In this document: positions 31,849-40,755 of the stretch, in pieces
How positions within the stretch are numbered: position 1 is the stretch's first letter
Layout: each line of letters begins with the position of its first letter
Source of the DNA: Caballeronia telluris
GTDB taxonomy: Bacteria; Pseudomonadota; Gammaproteobacteria; Burkholderiales; Burkholderiaceae
Length of the DNA: 64,000 nt
Assembly (NCBI RefSeq): GCF_001544495.1
Contig: NZ_FCNZ02000024.1
Coordinates: 28,187-92,186, forward strand
Direction: 5' to 3'
Made by a program: the position numbers and the translations under genes
The notes under the pieces: generated by a model
The model's database searches: none
Seen by the model: only the letters and a program-made list of their open reading frames with translations
Told to the model about the DNA's origin: nothing

Positions 31849-32268
31849 TCAGATCACCTTCACGCGCACCTCGACGTTGTTGCGCGTCGCGTTCGAATAC
31901 GGGCAAACCTGATGCGCCGCATCGACGAGTTGTTGCGCTTCCTCGGCGGTCATGCCCGGCAGCGTGATGCGCAACTCGACGTCCAGTGCGAAGCCGCCGT
32001 TGTTGTTCGGACCCACGCCGACATCGGCGGCTACGGTCGTATCGGCGGGAATCGCGCGCTTTTGCTGACCGGCGACGAACTTCATCGCGCTCAGGAAACA
32101 CGCCGAGTAGCCGGCGGCGAACAACTGTTCCGGATTCGTGCCCGCAGCGCCCGTGCCGCCCAACTCTTTCGGCGCACTCAATTTCACATCGAGTTGCTCA
32201 TCCGACGAAACCGCCCGGCCGTCGCGGCCGCCCGTGCTCGTTGCCGTTGCCTTGTAGAGGATGCTCAT
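31849..32268 (-). CDS. ohr: organic hydroperoxide resistance protein
   Basis: Ohr reduces organic hydroperoxides with lipoyl or thiol reductants in the cytoplasm. ATG at 32268, with GGAGA 6 bases upstream, gives 139 aa, the normal length. Both redox cysteines are present: GYSACFLSA (C57, peroxidatic) and HQVCPYSNATR (C122). The OsmC-like fold signature GGTGAAGTNPEQLFAAG is intact. It lies downstream of ohrR on the same strand, separated by the ohrR terminator and an operator-like palindrome, so it has its own OhrR-controlled promoter. Confidence 0.95.
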   Translation of the reverse strand: MSILYKATATSTGGRDGRAVSSDEQLDVKLSAPKELGGTGAAGTNPEQLFAAGYSACFLSAMKFVAGQQKRAIPADTTVAADVGVGPNNNGGFALDVELRITLPGMTAEEAQQLVDAAHQVCPYSNATRNNVEVRVKVI

Positions 32269-32328
32269 GAGGTTCTCCATTCGTTGAGTTCGGTTCGATC
32301 TCTTGCCACCGCGGAGAGAAACATAACG

Positions 32329-32343
32329 CGCTAATCATTAGCG
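32329..32343 (-). promoter_or_regulatory. probable OhrR operator
   Basis: Perfect inverted repeat CGCTAAT-C-ATTAGCG 60 bp upstream of ohr, followed by TACAAATTAAAT, which resembles the AT-rich OhrR boxes known from Bacillus and Xanthomonas. Assigned by position and symmetry. Confidence 0.6.
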
Positions 32344-32353
32344 TACAAATTAA

Positions 32354-32386
32354 ATAGTTTCGATCGACGTGTTCGATCGAAACTAT
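32354..32386 (-). terminator. ohrR terminator
   Basis: Perfect 14-bp stem (32354-32367 with 32373-32386) and 5-base loop starting at the ohrR stop codon, followed on the minus strand by TTTAATTT. It separates ohrR from ohr transcription. Confidence 0.75.
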
Positions 32387-32838
32387 CAGTCGGCGATGTA
32401 TTCGTTCAGCGACGCGCGCAAGCGAACGAGCGAGTCGCGCAATTGCAGGATGCTGTTGGCGTCGGAACCGGCCGCGCAAAAAATCGCCGATGGAATCTCG
32501 CGTGCCGACTGCTTCAGCGTTCGACCCGCGTCCGTCAGGCGGATATGGACCTGGCGCTCGTCCTCGACGCCCCGGATCCGCTCGACGTAGCCCTGCGCTT
32601 CGAGACGCTTCAGAAGCGGCGTCATGGTCGCGGAGTCGAGGCTCAGGCGCGTCGCGATTTCCTTGACCGTCAGGTCGTCGCTTTCCCAGAGCACGAGCAT
32701 CGCCAGATATTGCGGATAGGTCAGATCGAGCTTTTCGAGCAGCGGCTTGTACGCTTTGGTCATCGCGAGCGAAGTCGAATAGAGCGCGAAGCACAACTGC
32801 TGGTCGAGTTCGAGCGGGAAGCTTTGTGGCGTGGTCAT
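32386..32838 (-). CDS. ohrR: MarR-family organic hydroperoxide sensor
   Basis: 150-aa MarR-type repressor that senses organic hydroperoxides. The reactive Cys is C16 in DQQLCFALYSTS, and a second Cys lies at C121 (AIFCAAG), the two-Cys layout of Xanthomonas-type OhrR in which oxidation makes an intersubunit disulphide. The winged helix spans about 50-100 (LTVKEIATRLSLDSATMTPLLKRLEAQGYVER). The companion ohr gene and the palindromes between them confirm the assignment. Repression of ohr and probably of itself follows from the family. Confidence 0.93.
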   Translation of the reverse strand: MTTPQSFPLELDQQLCFALYSTSLAMTKAYKPLLEKLDLTYPQYLAMLVLWESDDLTVKEIATRLSLDSATMTPLLKRLEAQGYVERIRGVEDERQVHIRLTDAGRTLKQSAREIPSAIFCAAGSDANSILQLRDSLVRLRASLNEYIAD

Positions 32839-32906
32839 GGCGTGAGTCCGGGCGCGGCGGCGATCGCGTTAGTGTACGGAAATCCTTCGCACACGAAGGC
32901 AAGCGC

Positions 32907-32929
32907 AAAAAAGGGCGCTTTTAGCGCCC
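32907..32929 (-). terminator. intrinsic terminator
   Basis: Stem GGGCGCT/AGCGCCC (32913-32919 with 32923-32929), then six Ts on the minus strand. Ends the BPSS1780-like gene 20 bp past its stop. Confidence 0.85.
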
Positions 32930-32948
32930 GTTTTCCAAAAAACGCGGA

Positions 32949-33770
32949 TCAAACGCCCGTCGGGCCCGATGCGTCCGGGATGTCCGGCGTATCCGGCGAC
33001 TGCACGCCGAAACATCCGCGATACGTCGCGTAGAAGGAGCAATAGAGCGCGGTCGTCACGAGGATCGACGCGGGCATCAGCACCGCGAGCGCGACTTCCT
33101 GGCTGACGCCGAGCGCCTGCATCAGCGCGGTCAGGCCGAACGACACCGCAATCGCGATGGCGATCCACAGCACGCCGTAGAAGATGAACGCGCCGCGATT
33201 GCGCCAGCAGCCGACGAAGCTGAAGAACAGCGCTTTCGCCGGCGGGACGTCGTGCCACGCGACGAGGATCGGCGCGAACCAGAACAGCATCGCGACGGGC
33301 AGGTACGCGGCCATCGCCACCAGCACCGCGAGCGGGCTGAAGCTCGCCGCGACGGTTTCCGGATCGCCGGTTGGGCCGCTGCCGAGCATCAGCGAGAGCA
33401 GGACGCCGCCGTCGACCAGCGCCGACAGCGCGAAAATCACCGCCATCGCGACGATATACAGCGCGCCGAGCACGAGCAGCCGCCGCGAGACGACGCTGCC
33501 GTACGACCGGAAGCCATCGACGAGCACGGTCGGCCAGACCGGCTTGCCGGCGATCGTGTTGCGGCACGCAGCCATGAAGCCGACGGCGACGCCCGGAATC
33601 AGCAGAAGCGGCAACAGCGGGCCGATCAGCGGAATGCGCGAGATCAGCGTCATGACGAACAGATACGCGAAGAACACCGTGAGAAAGGCGAGCGGATTGC
33701 GGCGGAACAGCCAGATGCCCTGGCGGAACCACACGTAACCGGCTTTGGCGGGGACTTCGATCAGTTGCAT
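32949..33770 (-). CDS. BPSS1780-like family membrane protein
   Basis: 273-aa polytopic membrane protein with a conserved opening (QLIEVPAKAGYVWFRQGIWLFRRNPLAFL) and about six hydrophobic helices between residues 25 and 255. The PIGPLLPLLLIPGVAVGFMAACR stretch matches the Burkholderia BPSS1780 family. Function unknown. The acidic C-terminus SPDTPDIPDASGPTG is cytosolic or periplasmic. It lies 9 bp after thrB on the same strand and so is probably cotranscribed. Confidence 0.82.
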   Translation of the reverse strand: MQLIEVPAKAGYVWFRQGIWLFRRNPLAFLTVFFAYLFVMTLISRIPLIGPLLPLLLIPGVAVGFMAACRNTIAGKPVWPTVLVDGFRSYGSVVSRRLLVLGALYIVAMAVIFALSALVDGGVLLSLMLGSGPTGDPETVAASFSPLAVLVAMAAYLPVAMLFWFAPILVAWHDVPPAKALFFSFVGCWRNRGAFIFYGVLWIAIAIAVSFGLTALMQALGVSQEVALAVLMPASILVTTALYCSFYATYRGCFGVQSPDTPDIPDASGPTGV

Positions 33771-33779
33771 AAATGAGCT

Positions 33780-34751
33780 TTACCGTGAGGCGGGATGAGG
33801 TGCGGCGTTGACGCGTTCGCGCAGGATGCGTTCGAAATGTCCCGGATCGTGCGGCTTGAGCATCTCGGCCTCACGCGGACGATAGAAATCGTACAGGCGC
33901 GACACCCAGAAGCGCAGCGCGCCCGCGCGCAGCATGTCGTTCCAGTGACGCTCTTCTGCCGGCGTGAACGGCCGCACGGTCTGGTAGGCGCGCAGCATGG
34001 CGTCGACGCGCTTTGGGTCGAGCACGCCCGTCGCGAGGTCGATGCACCAGTCGTTCACGCACACCGCGACGTCGAAGAGCCATTTGTCGACGCCGGCGAA
34101 ATAGAAGTCGAAGAAGCCGCCGAGGCGCGCGTGATCCGCCGTGTGCGCGAACAGCACGTTGTCGCGGAACAGGTCGCAATGGCACGGGCCTTCGGGCAGC
34201 GACGCGTAATCGGCCGAGCCGAAAAACGCCGTCTGATGCGCGAGTTCGGTTTCGATCAGCGCGCGCTGGTCGTCGGTCAGGAACGAGAGGATTGCGGGCA
34301 CATTCTCACGCCACCATGCGAGACTGCGCAGATTGTGCTGATGCTGCGGAAAATCGCGGCCCGCCAGGTGCAGGCGCGCGAGCATCTGGCCGACCTCGAT
34401 GCAGTGCGCGGGCGTCGGCGCCAGCTCCGGCGTGCCTTCGAGTTTCGTGACGATGGTCGCGGGCTTGCCGTTGAGCGTGGCGAAGAGCGCGCCGTCGCGG
34501 CGCGGCATCGGATCGGGAACCGGCACGCGATGCGACGCCAGATGGCGCATCAGGTCGAGATAGAACGGCAACTGCGTCGCGGTGAGGTTCTCGAAGATCG
34601 TCAGCACGTACTGGCCGTGCGTCGTCGTCAGAAAGAAGTTGCTGTTCTCGATCCCCGACTGGATGCCGCGAAAGTCGACGACATCGCCGAGATCGTAGTC
34701 TTGCAGCCAGTCTTCGAGCTGGGAAGCGGTAACGGGAGTGAATACGGCCAT
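33780..34751 (-). CDS. thrB: homoserine kinase (ThrB, APH-like type)
   Basis: Phosphorylates L-homoserine for threonine synthesis. This is the aminoglycoside-phosphotransferase-like ThrB used by Pseudomonas and Burkholderia, not the GHMP kinase of E. coli. ATG at 34751 gives 323 aa, starting MAVFTPVTASQLEDWL. Motifs: GIQSGIENSNFF (P-loop region), CHCDLFRDNVLF near 214-225 (catalytic HxDxxxxN) and FFDFYFAGVDKWLFD (metal-binding). The 47 residues of an upstream in-frame extension are not credible. Cotranscribed with the BPSS1780-like gene and next to a DUF2782 gene, as in other proteobacteria. Confidence 0.92.
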   Translation of the reverse strand: MAVFTPVTASQLEDWLQDYDLGDVVDFRGIQSGIENSNFFLTTTHGQYVLTIFENLTATQLPFYLDLMRHLASHRVPVPDPMPRRDGALFATLNGKPATIVTKLEGTPELAPTPAHCIEVGQMLARLHLAGRDFPQHQHNLRSLAWWRENVPAILSFLTDDQRALIETELAHQTAFFGSADYASLPEGPCHCDLFRDNVLFAHTADHARLGGFFDFYFAGVDKWLFDVAVCVNDWCIDLATGVLDPKRVDAMLRAYQTVRPFTPAEERHWNDMLRAGALRFWVSRLYDFYRPREAEMLKPHDPGHFERILRERVNAAPHPASR

Positions 34752-34902
34752 GCGTGAACGTGGGTCAGGTTGGACGGCTGGCTCGTTCAAGCGCGTGGCG
34801 CGCGACGCTGCCAGTCCGGCGAGCCGCGCTGCTTGCAGCGGCTGCCAGGCGGGAATTGTAGAGGTCGCGAGGAACGTCTCGCGAAAGTTCAATAAACGCG
34901 CA

Positions 34903-35304
34903 TCAATAATGCAAATTCACCGACGGCAGACGCGTGCTCGCCTTGCCGTTGTCGCGCACCGACGGCGACGTGTCGGCGGGCGCGCTCATCTGATAGCGGG
35001 TGCCGAAATTCGACTGTACGTTGATCTCGACGGGCTTGCCCTTGTCGCGATATTCGGTGATTTCGGTGCCGTTCGTGCTCAGTTCGTGGTAACTCGGCGT
35101 GCGCGGCGGCGAAATTTCGACTTTCGAGCTTGCCGTGGCGGCGGGACGGTTGATGGCCTTCAGATCGGGAAGCCCGGCGGCCTCTTCCGGCGACATCGCG
35201 CGCGGTGCCGGCGCTTGTTCTGCCGCGGGCGCCGGCTTTGCGATTGCACTGATGCTGCCGGCGGCGAGGACTGCCGCGACGGCGGCAGAGAAAAGCGGCT
35301 TCAT
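34903..35304 (-). CDS. DUF2782 family exported protein
   Basis: 133-aa protein with signal peptide: MKPLFSAAVAAVLAAGSISAIA, probable cut after AIA (residue 22). The start at 35304 has GGAGA 7 bases upstream. A Pro/Ala linker is followed by the conserved C-terminal core (TEITEYRDKGKPVEINVQ) and YQMSAPADTSPS. DUF2782 genes sit beside thrB and polA in Pseudomonas and Burkholderia, as here. Function unknown. A 151-bp gap separates it from thrB. Confidence 0.82.
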   Translation of the reverse strand: MKPLFSAAVAAVLAAGSISAIAKPAPAAEQAPAPRAMSPEEAAGLPDLKAINRPAATASSKVEISPPRTPSYHELSTNGTEITEYRDKGKPVEINVQSNFGTRYQMSAPADTSPSVRDNGKASTRLPSVNLHY

Positions 35305-35348
35305 GGTGGTTCTCCAAATGACTGGGCCGGATTTTAGCAAAACGCATC

Positions 35349-35392
35349 CGCCAAAGGGTCGCGCAACGCCTTATTTTGCGCCGCTTTTGGCG
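35349..35392. other. nested hairpin between DUF2782 and amn
   Basis: Outer arms CGCCAAA/TTTGGCG (35349-35355 with 35386-35392) and inner arms GCGCAA/TTGCGC (35361-35366 with 35376-35381). It lies in the divergent region and may act in either 5' leader. Confidence 0.45.
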
Positions 35393-35505
35393 AATCCGAC
35401 GGCCGCGTCATAAAGGTGTTGCAACGCGCACGCGGCGAGCATGGGCTTCATGGTTCTGGCGTTCTTCCGTGGTAAGGTCGATTGATCACACGAGCGCGCC
35501 AGATC

Positions 35506-37035
35506 ATGACAAACGACCGAACACAAAGCACTCAGGCCACGCCCGCCAACGATTTCCCGACGGAGTCCTTCGACGACCCCGTAGCCGCCGTTACGCGCCT
35601 GTCGGCGATTTATGAAGCGAACACCTCATTCCTGCGCGATGCGTTCGCGCGTTATCGACGCAACGAGCACTTCACGCACCGCGTGCGCGCCTGCTATCCG
35701 TTCGTGCGCGTGCGCACCGAGCTGAATACGCAGATCGACTCGCGGCGTTCATATGGCTTCGTCGCGGGGCCGGGCATCTTCGAGACGACGCTCACGCGGC
35801 CCGACCTCTTCGGCGACTATTACCGCGAGCAATTGCGGCTTCTGACGAAGAACCATCATGTCGGGATCGAGGTGGGCGTGTCGGCGCAACCGATCCCGAT
35901 TCACTTCGCGTTCGCCGAGGGCATCCATCTGGAAGGCGATCTCGATCGCGACCGGCTGCTCGCGATGCGCAACATCTTCGATACGCCCGACCTTGCGCTG
36001 CTCGACGACCGCATCGTCAACGGCACCTACGAGCCGGCCGCGGGCGAGCCGCATCCGCTTGCGCTTTTCACGGCGGCGCGCGTCGATTTCTCGCTGCATC
36101 GGCTGCGCCACTATACGGCCACCTTGCCGACGCATTTCCAGAACTACGTGCTCTACACGAACTATCAGTTCTATATCGACGAGTTCGTGAAGCTCGGCCG
36201 CACGATGATGTCGCGTGCCGACGACGATGAAACACGCGCCTATCGCAGCGAGTATTCGTCGTTCGTCGAGCCGGGCGATGTCATCACGTACAACGCGAAC
36301 CTCGGCGAGCAGTTCGAGGACGAAGGCACGCCGCCCGCGCGTCTGCCGCAAATGCCCGCGTATCACCTGAAGCGCGCGGACGGCAGCGGCATCACGATGG
36401 TCAACATCGGCGTCGGGCCGTCGAACGCGAAGACGATCACCGATCACATCGCGGTGCTGCGCCCGCACGCGTGGGTCATGCTCGGCCACTGCGCGGGTCT
36501 GCGCAACACGCAGCGTCTCGGCGACTACGTGCTCGCGCACGGCTATGTGCGCGAGGACCACGTGCTCGATGCGGATCTGCCGCTGTGGGTGCCGATTCCG
36601 GCGCTCGCCGAAGTGCAGGTCGCGCTGGAGAAAGCGGTCGCGCAGGTCACGCAACTCGAAGGCACGGAGTTGAAGCGCGTGATGCGCACGGGAACGGTCG
36701 CGAGCGTCGATAACCGCAACTGGGAATTGCGCGATCATCGCGAGCCGGTGCAGCGCCTGTCGCAAAGCCGCGCGATCGCGCTCGACATGGAAAGCGCGAC
36801 CATCGCCGCGAACGGCTTTCGATTCCGCGTTCCGTACGGCACGCTGCTATGCGTATCGGACAAGCCGCTGCACGGTGAACTGAAGCTGCCCGGCATGGCC
36901 GACCAGTTCTATCGCGCGCAGGTGGATCAGCATTTGCAGATCGGCGTGAAGGCGATGGAGTTGCTGCGGATGAACGGACTGTCGAGACTCCACAGCCGCA
37001 AGCTGCGCAGCTTCGCGGAAGTCGCGTTCCAATGA
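35506..37035 (+). CDS. amn: AMP nucleosidase
   Basis: Hydrolyses AMP to adenine and ribose-5-phosphate, adjusting adenylate pools. The ATG at 35506 gives 509 aa (MTNDRTQSTQATP), near the E. coli Amn length (484); a TTG at 35482 is the alternative. The N-terminal regulatory region (about 25-200) includes PFVRVRTELNTQIDSRRSYGF. The C-terminal nucleoside-phosphorylase-like domain carries VNIGVGPSNAKTITDH, LGHCAGLR and ALDMESATIAANG, where the Glu binds ribose. A perfect 13-bp hairpin lies after the stop. Confidence 0.94.
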   Translation: MTNDRTQSTQATPANDFPTESFDDPVAAVTRLSAIYEANTSFLRDAFARYRRNEHFTHRVRACYPFVRVRTELNTQIDSRRSYGFVAGPGIFETTLTRPDLFGDYYREQLRLLTKNHHVGIEVGVSAQPIPIHFAFAEGIHLEGDLDRDRLLAMRNIFDTPDLALLDDRIVNGTYEPAAGEPHPLALFTAARVDFSLHRLRHYTATLPTHFQNYVLYTNYQFYIDEFVKLGRTMMSRADDDETRAYRSEYSSFVEPGDVITYNANLGEQFEDEGTPPARLPQMPAYHLKRADGSGITMVNIGVGPSNAKTITDHIAVLRPHAWVMLGHCAGLRNTQRLGDYVLAHGYVREDHVLDADLPLWVPIPALAEVQVALEKAVAQVTQLEGTELKRVMRTGTVASVDNRNWELRDHREPVQRLSQSRAIALDMESATIAANGFRFRVPYGTLLCVSDKPLHGELKLPGMADQFYRAQVDQHLQIGVKAMELLRMNGLSRLHSRKLRSFAEVAFQ

Positions 37036-37049
37036 GCCAGTAAACGCAA

Positions 37050-37079
37050 GCGGGCGGTCTTCGAAGGAAGACCGCCCGC
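37050..37079. terminator. hairpin between convergent amn and LOG-family gene
   Basis: Perfect 13-bp stem GCGGGCGGTCTTC with a GAAG loop, without a T-run, between convergent stop codons. Confidence 0.6.
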
Positions 37080-37090
37080 ATCGCCATCTA

Positions 37091-37840
37091 TCAGAGATAG
37101 AACATCCGGTCTTCGTCCGACTTGCCTTCGGCCGGCTGTTCGCCCGTTGCTTCGCGGTCTTCGTAGAACTTGAGCACCGCGTCGAGCACCTGATCGGGGT
37201 CGTCGATGACCTGCATCAGGTTCAGGTCCTTCTCGCCGATCACGCCGTTCGTGAGCAGCGTGTCCTTGAACCATGCGAGCAGACCCGACCAGAACTCCGC
37301 GCCGACGAGCACGATCGGCACATGGCGCGACTTCTTGGTCTGGATGAGCGTGAGCACTTCGGCCAGTTCGTCGAGCGTGCCGAAGCCGCCGGGCATCACC
37401 ACGACCGCATCCGAGTTCTTCACGAACGTGACCTTGCGCGTGAAGAAGTGACGAAAGCGCAGCGAGATGTCCTGCCACTGGTTGCCCGACTGCTCGTGCG
37501 GCAATTCGATGTTCAGCCCGACCGACGGCGACTTGCCCGCGTGCGCGCCTTTGTTGGCCGCTTCCATGATGCCGGGGCCGCCGCCGGAGATCACGGCGAA
37601 GCCTGCATCGGAGAATCGCTGGGCGATTTCGATGGTCAGTTTGTAGTAGGGCGACTCCGGTTTCAGACGCGCCGAACCATAGATGCTGATGGCAGGGCGG
37701 ATCTCCGAGAGGTACTCGGTCGCCTCGATAAACTCTGCCATAATCGTGAACATCTGCCACGATGCGCGAGCCTTTTTGGCCGTCGCGCGCTCTTGATCTG
37801 CGAGCGATCGCAGACTCGGAATCACTTTTCTCTTGTTCAT
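37091..37840 (-). CDS. LOG family protein (TIGR00730-type Rossmann fold)
   Basis: 249-aa cytosolic protein with the LOG/lysine-decarboxylase-like signatures SGGGPGIMEAANKGA near 85-99 and VMPGGFGTLDELAEVLT near 147-163. The PGGxGTxxE motif is typical of cytokinin riboside 5'-monophosphate phosphoribohydrolases; bacterial homologues also act as nucleotide 5'-monophosphate nucleosidases (PpnN). It lies opposite AMP nucleosidase, an interesting functional echo. Start ATG at 37840, one base from the divergent polA start, so its promoter must lie within polA. Confidence 0.88.
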   Translation of the reverse strand: MNKRKVIPSLRSLADQERATAKKARASWQMFTIMAEFIEATEYLSEIRPAISIYGSARLKPESPYYKLTIEIAQRFSDAGFAVISGGGPGIMEAANKGAHAGKSPSVGLNIELPHEQSGNQWQDISLRFRHFFTRKVTFVKNSDAVVVMPGGFGTLDELAEVLTLIQTKKSRHVPIVLVGAEFWSGLLAWFKDTLLTNGVIGEKDLNLMQVIDDPDQVLDAVLKFYEDREATGEQPAEGKSDEDRMFYL

Positions 37841-37841
37841 A

Positions 37842-40580
37842 ATGCCTGAAGAACTAAGTCTTGAAGGTAAGACCCTGCTATTGGTCGACGGTTCTAGCTA
37901 TCTGTACCGGGCCTATCACGCGATGCCGGATTTACGCGGCCCCGATGGCGGGCCGACTGGCGCGCTGTATGGCATGATCAACATGCTGCGCCGCTTGCGG
38001 CGCGAAATCAATGCAGAGTATAGCGCGTGCGTATTCGACGCCAAAGGCAAGACCTTTCGCGACGACTGGTACGCCGACTACAAGGCCAACCGGCCCTCGA
38101 TGCCCGATGATCTCTCGCGTCAAATCGAGCCCATTCATGTGACCGTGCGCGCGCTCGGCTGGCCGCTCGTGATGATCGAAGGCGTCGAAGCCGACGACGT
38201 CATCGGCACGCTCGCGGTCGCCGCCGAGAAGCGCGGCATGAAGGTGATCGTGTCGACGGGCGACAAGGATTTGGCACAGCTCGTGACTGATCATGTCACC
38301 CTCATCAATACGATGACCAACGAAACGCTCGACCGCGCCGGCGTGTTGAACAAGTTCGGCGTGCCGCCGGAGCGGATCGTCGATTACCTGTCGCTTATCG
38401 GCGATACGGTCGACAACGTGCCGGGCGTCGAGAAGTGCGGCCCCAAGACGGCCTTGAAGTGGCTCGCGCAATACGACACCCTCGATGGCATCGTCGCACA
38501 TGCGAACGAGATCAAAGGTGCGGTAGGAGACAATCTGCGCCACGCTCTCGACTTCCTGCCGATGGCGAGAAAACTCGTCACCGTGCACACGGAATGCGAT
38601 CTGAGCGCGCAGATCGAGTCGATCGACGCCACCTTGCCGAGCCGTCCCGAAGCGCGCGAAGAACTGCGCGATCTCTTCACGCGTCACGGCTTCAAGACGT
38701 GGCTGCGCGAAATCGAAATCGCCGATGCAGTGGAAGGCCCGACCGATACGCCGCCCGCCGAGACGACGGAAATCGTCCATCACTACGAGACCGTGCAGAC
38801 CTGGGAGCAGTTCGACGCCTGGCTCGCGAAGATCGACGCCGCCGAGCTGACGTCGTTCGATACCGAGACCACGTCGCTCGATCCGATGGTCGCGCAGATC
38901 GTGGGGTTGTCGGTGTCGGTCGAGCCGGGCCATGCGGCTTATGTTCCGCTTGCGCATCGCGGGCCGGATGCGCCCGACCAGTTGCCGCGCGATGAAGTGC
39001 TCCAGAAACTCAAGCCGTGGCTCGAGGATGCATCGAAGAAGAAGGTCGGCCAGCATTTGAAGTACGACGAGCAGGTGCTCGCGAACTATGGCATCGAACT
39101 GAACGGCGTCGAACACGACACGCTGTTGCAGTCATATGTGCTGGAGTCGCATCGTCCGCATGACATGGACAACCTCGCGCTGCGCCATCTCGGCGTGAAG
39201 ACGATCAAGTACGAGGACGTGGCGGGCAAGGGCGCATCGCAGATCGGCTTCGATGAAGTCGCGCTCGACAAGGCCGCGCAGTACGCCGCCGAAGACGCCG
39301 ACGTCACGCTGCGCCTGCATCAGGCGCTGTATCCGCAGGTCGCGGAAGAAGAAGGGCTGCTGCGCGTGTATCGCGACATCGAACTGCCGACCGCGCGCGT
39401 GTTGCGCAAGATGGAGCGCAACGGCGTGCTGATCGATCGCGAGAAACTGCAGAAGCAAAGCAGCGAAATTGCGACGCGTCTGATCGAACTCGAAGGCACC
39501 GCGCATGAACTCGCGGGCGGCGAATTCAATCTCGGGTCGCCGAAGCAGATCGGGCAGATCTTCTTCGAGAAGCTGCAATTGCCGGTGGTGAAGAAGACGC
39601 CGAGCGGTGCGCCTTCCACCGATGAAGAAGTGCTGCAGAAGCTCGCCGAAGACTATCCGCTGCCGAAGATTTTGCTCGAACATCGCGGCTTGTCGAAGCT
39701 GAAGTCCACCTACACCGACAAGCTGCCGCGCATGGTCAACGCAACGACGGGCCGCGTGCATACGAACTACGCGCAGGCGGTCGCGGTCACGGGTCGCCTG
39801 TCGTCGAACGAGCCGAACCTGCAGAACATCCCCGTGCGCACCGGCGAAGGGCGGCGCATCCGCGAGGCGTTCATCGCGCCGCCGGGCAGCCGCATCGTCT
39901 CGGCGGACTATTCGCAGATCGAACTTCGCATCATGGCGCACATCTCCGGCGACGCATCGCTGATGCGCGCGTTCGCCGCCGGCGAGGACGTGCACCGCGC
40001 GACGGCGTCGGAGATCTTCAGCGTCACGCCGATCGAAGTATCCAGCGATCAGCGGCGCATCGCGAAGGTCATCAACTTCGGTCTCATCTACGGCATGAGT
40101 TCGTTCGGACTCGCGTCGAATCTCGGCATCACGCGCGATGCCGCGAAGCTCTACATCGACCGCTACTTCGCGCGCTATCCGGGCGTTGCCGCCTACATGG
40201 AAAACACGCGCACGAGCGCGAAGCAGAACGGCTTCGTCGAGACCGTGTTCGGGCGGCGTCTGTGGCTGCCCGAGATCAACGGCGGCAGCGGACCGCGCCG
40301 TCAGGCGGCCGAGCGCGCCGCGATCAACGCGCCGATGCAGGGCACCGCCGCCGACCTCATCAAGCTTTCGATGATCGCCGTGCAGGACTGGCTCGAAGCA
40401 TCGAATGCGAAGTCGAAGATGATCATGCAGGTGCACGACGAACTCGTGCTCGAAGTGCCCGAGGAAGAATTGTCGGACGTGCGCAAGCGTCTGCCGGAAC
40501 TGATGTGCGGCGTCGCGACGCTCAAGGTGCCGCTCGTCGCCGAAGTCGGTGCGGGCGCCAACTGGGAGGAAGCCCACTGA
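37842..40580 (+). CDS. polA: DNA polymerase I
   Basis: Removes RNA primers and fills gaps. ATG at 37842 gives 912 aa. Three domains are intact: 5'-3' exonuclease (LLLVDGSSYLYRAYHA, EADDVIGTLA, GDKDLAQLV, GDTVDNVPGV); 3'-5' proofreading exonuclease from about 315 with the metal ligands in TSFDTETTSLD and QYAAEDADVT; and the polymerase domain with SADYSQIELRI (motif A), RRIAKVINFGLIYG (motif B) and MQVHDELVLEVP (motif C). The start codon is one base from the divergent LOG gene. A 10-bp hairpin (40589-40609) follows the stop. Confidence 0.97.
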   Translation: MPEELSLEGKTLLLVDGSSYLYRAYHAMPDLRGPDGGPTGALYGMINMLRRLRREINAEYSACVFDAKGKTFRDDWYADYKANRPSMPDDLSRQIEPIHVTVRALGWPLVMIEGVEADDVIGTLAVAAEKRGMKVIVSTGDKDLAQLVTDHVTLINTMTNETLDRAGVLNKFGVPPERIVDYLSLIGDTVDNVPGVEKCGPKTALKWLAQYDTLDGIVAHANEIKGAVGDNLRHALDFLPMARKLVTVHTECDLSAQIESIDATLPSRPEAREELRDLFTRHGFKTWLREIEIADAVEGPTDTPPAETTEIVHHYETVQTWEQFDAWLAKIDAAELTSFDTETTSLDPMVAQIVGLSVSVEPGHAAYVPLAHRGPDAPDQLPRDEVLQKLKPWLEDASKKKVGQHLKYDEQVLANYGIELNGVEHDTLLQSYVLESHRPHDMDNLALRHLGVKTIKYEDVAGKGASQIGFDEVALDKAAQYAAEDADVTLRLHQALYPQVAEEEGLLRVYRDIELPTARVLRKMERNGVLIDREKLQKQSSEIATRLIELEGTAHELAGGEFNLGSPKQIGQIFFEKLQLPVVKKTPSGAPSTDEEVLQKLAEDYPLPKILLEHRGLSKLKSTYTDKLPRMVNATTGRVHTNYAQAVAVTGRLSSNEPNLQNIPVRTGEGRRIREAFIAPPGSRIVSADYSQIELRIMAHISGDASLMRAFAAGEDVHRATASEIFSVTPIEVSSDQRRIAKVINFGLIYGMSSFGLASNLGITRDAAKLYIDRYFARYPGVAAYMENTRTSAKQNGFVETVFGRRLWLPEINGGSGPRRQAAERAAINAPMQGTAADLIKLSMIAVQDWLEASNAKSKMIMQVHDELVLEVPEEELSDVRKRLPELMCGVATLKVPLVAEVGAGANWEEAH

Positions 40581-40755
40581 CCGGAAACGCCGCATGCCCG
40601 GCATGCGGCAAGCGGGCTTGTGAGTGCGCCGCAACGGCGTGCACAATGTCCGTCGAGGCGAGCACGCATGCCGATGTCAGAAGAATCAAACGAGTCGCAA
40701 TAAAGACGCAGCCACGACAAGCAACCGTGTTGCAAGGTCGACAAGGGAGAGTGCC

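Noticed and set aside
40581..40755. Cys-rich reading CPACGKRACECAA after polA, suggesting a small zinc protein
   Set aside because: It is the continuation of an out-of-phase frame, has no start or ribosome site, and the bases are explained by a hairpin.
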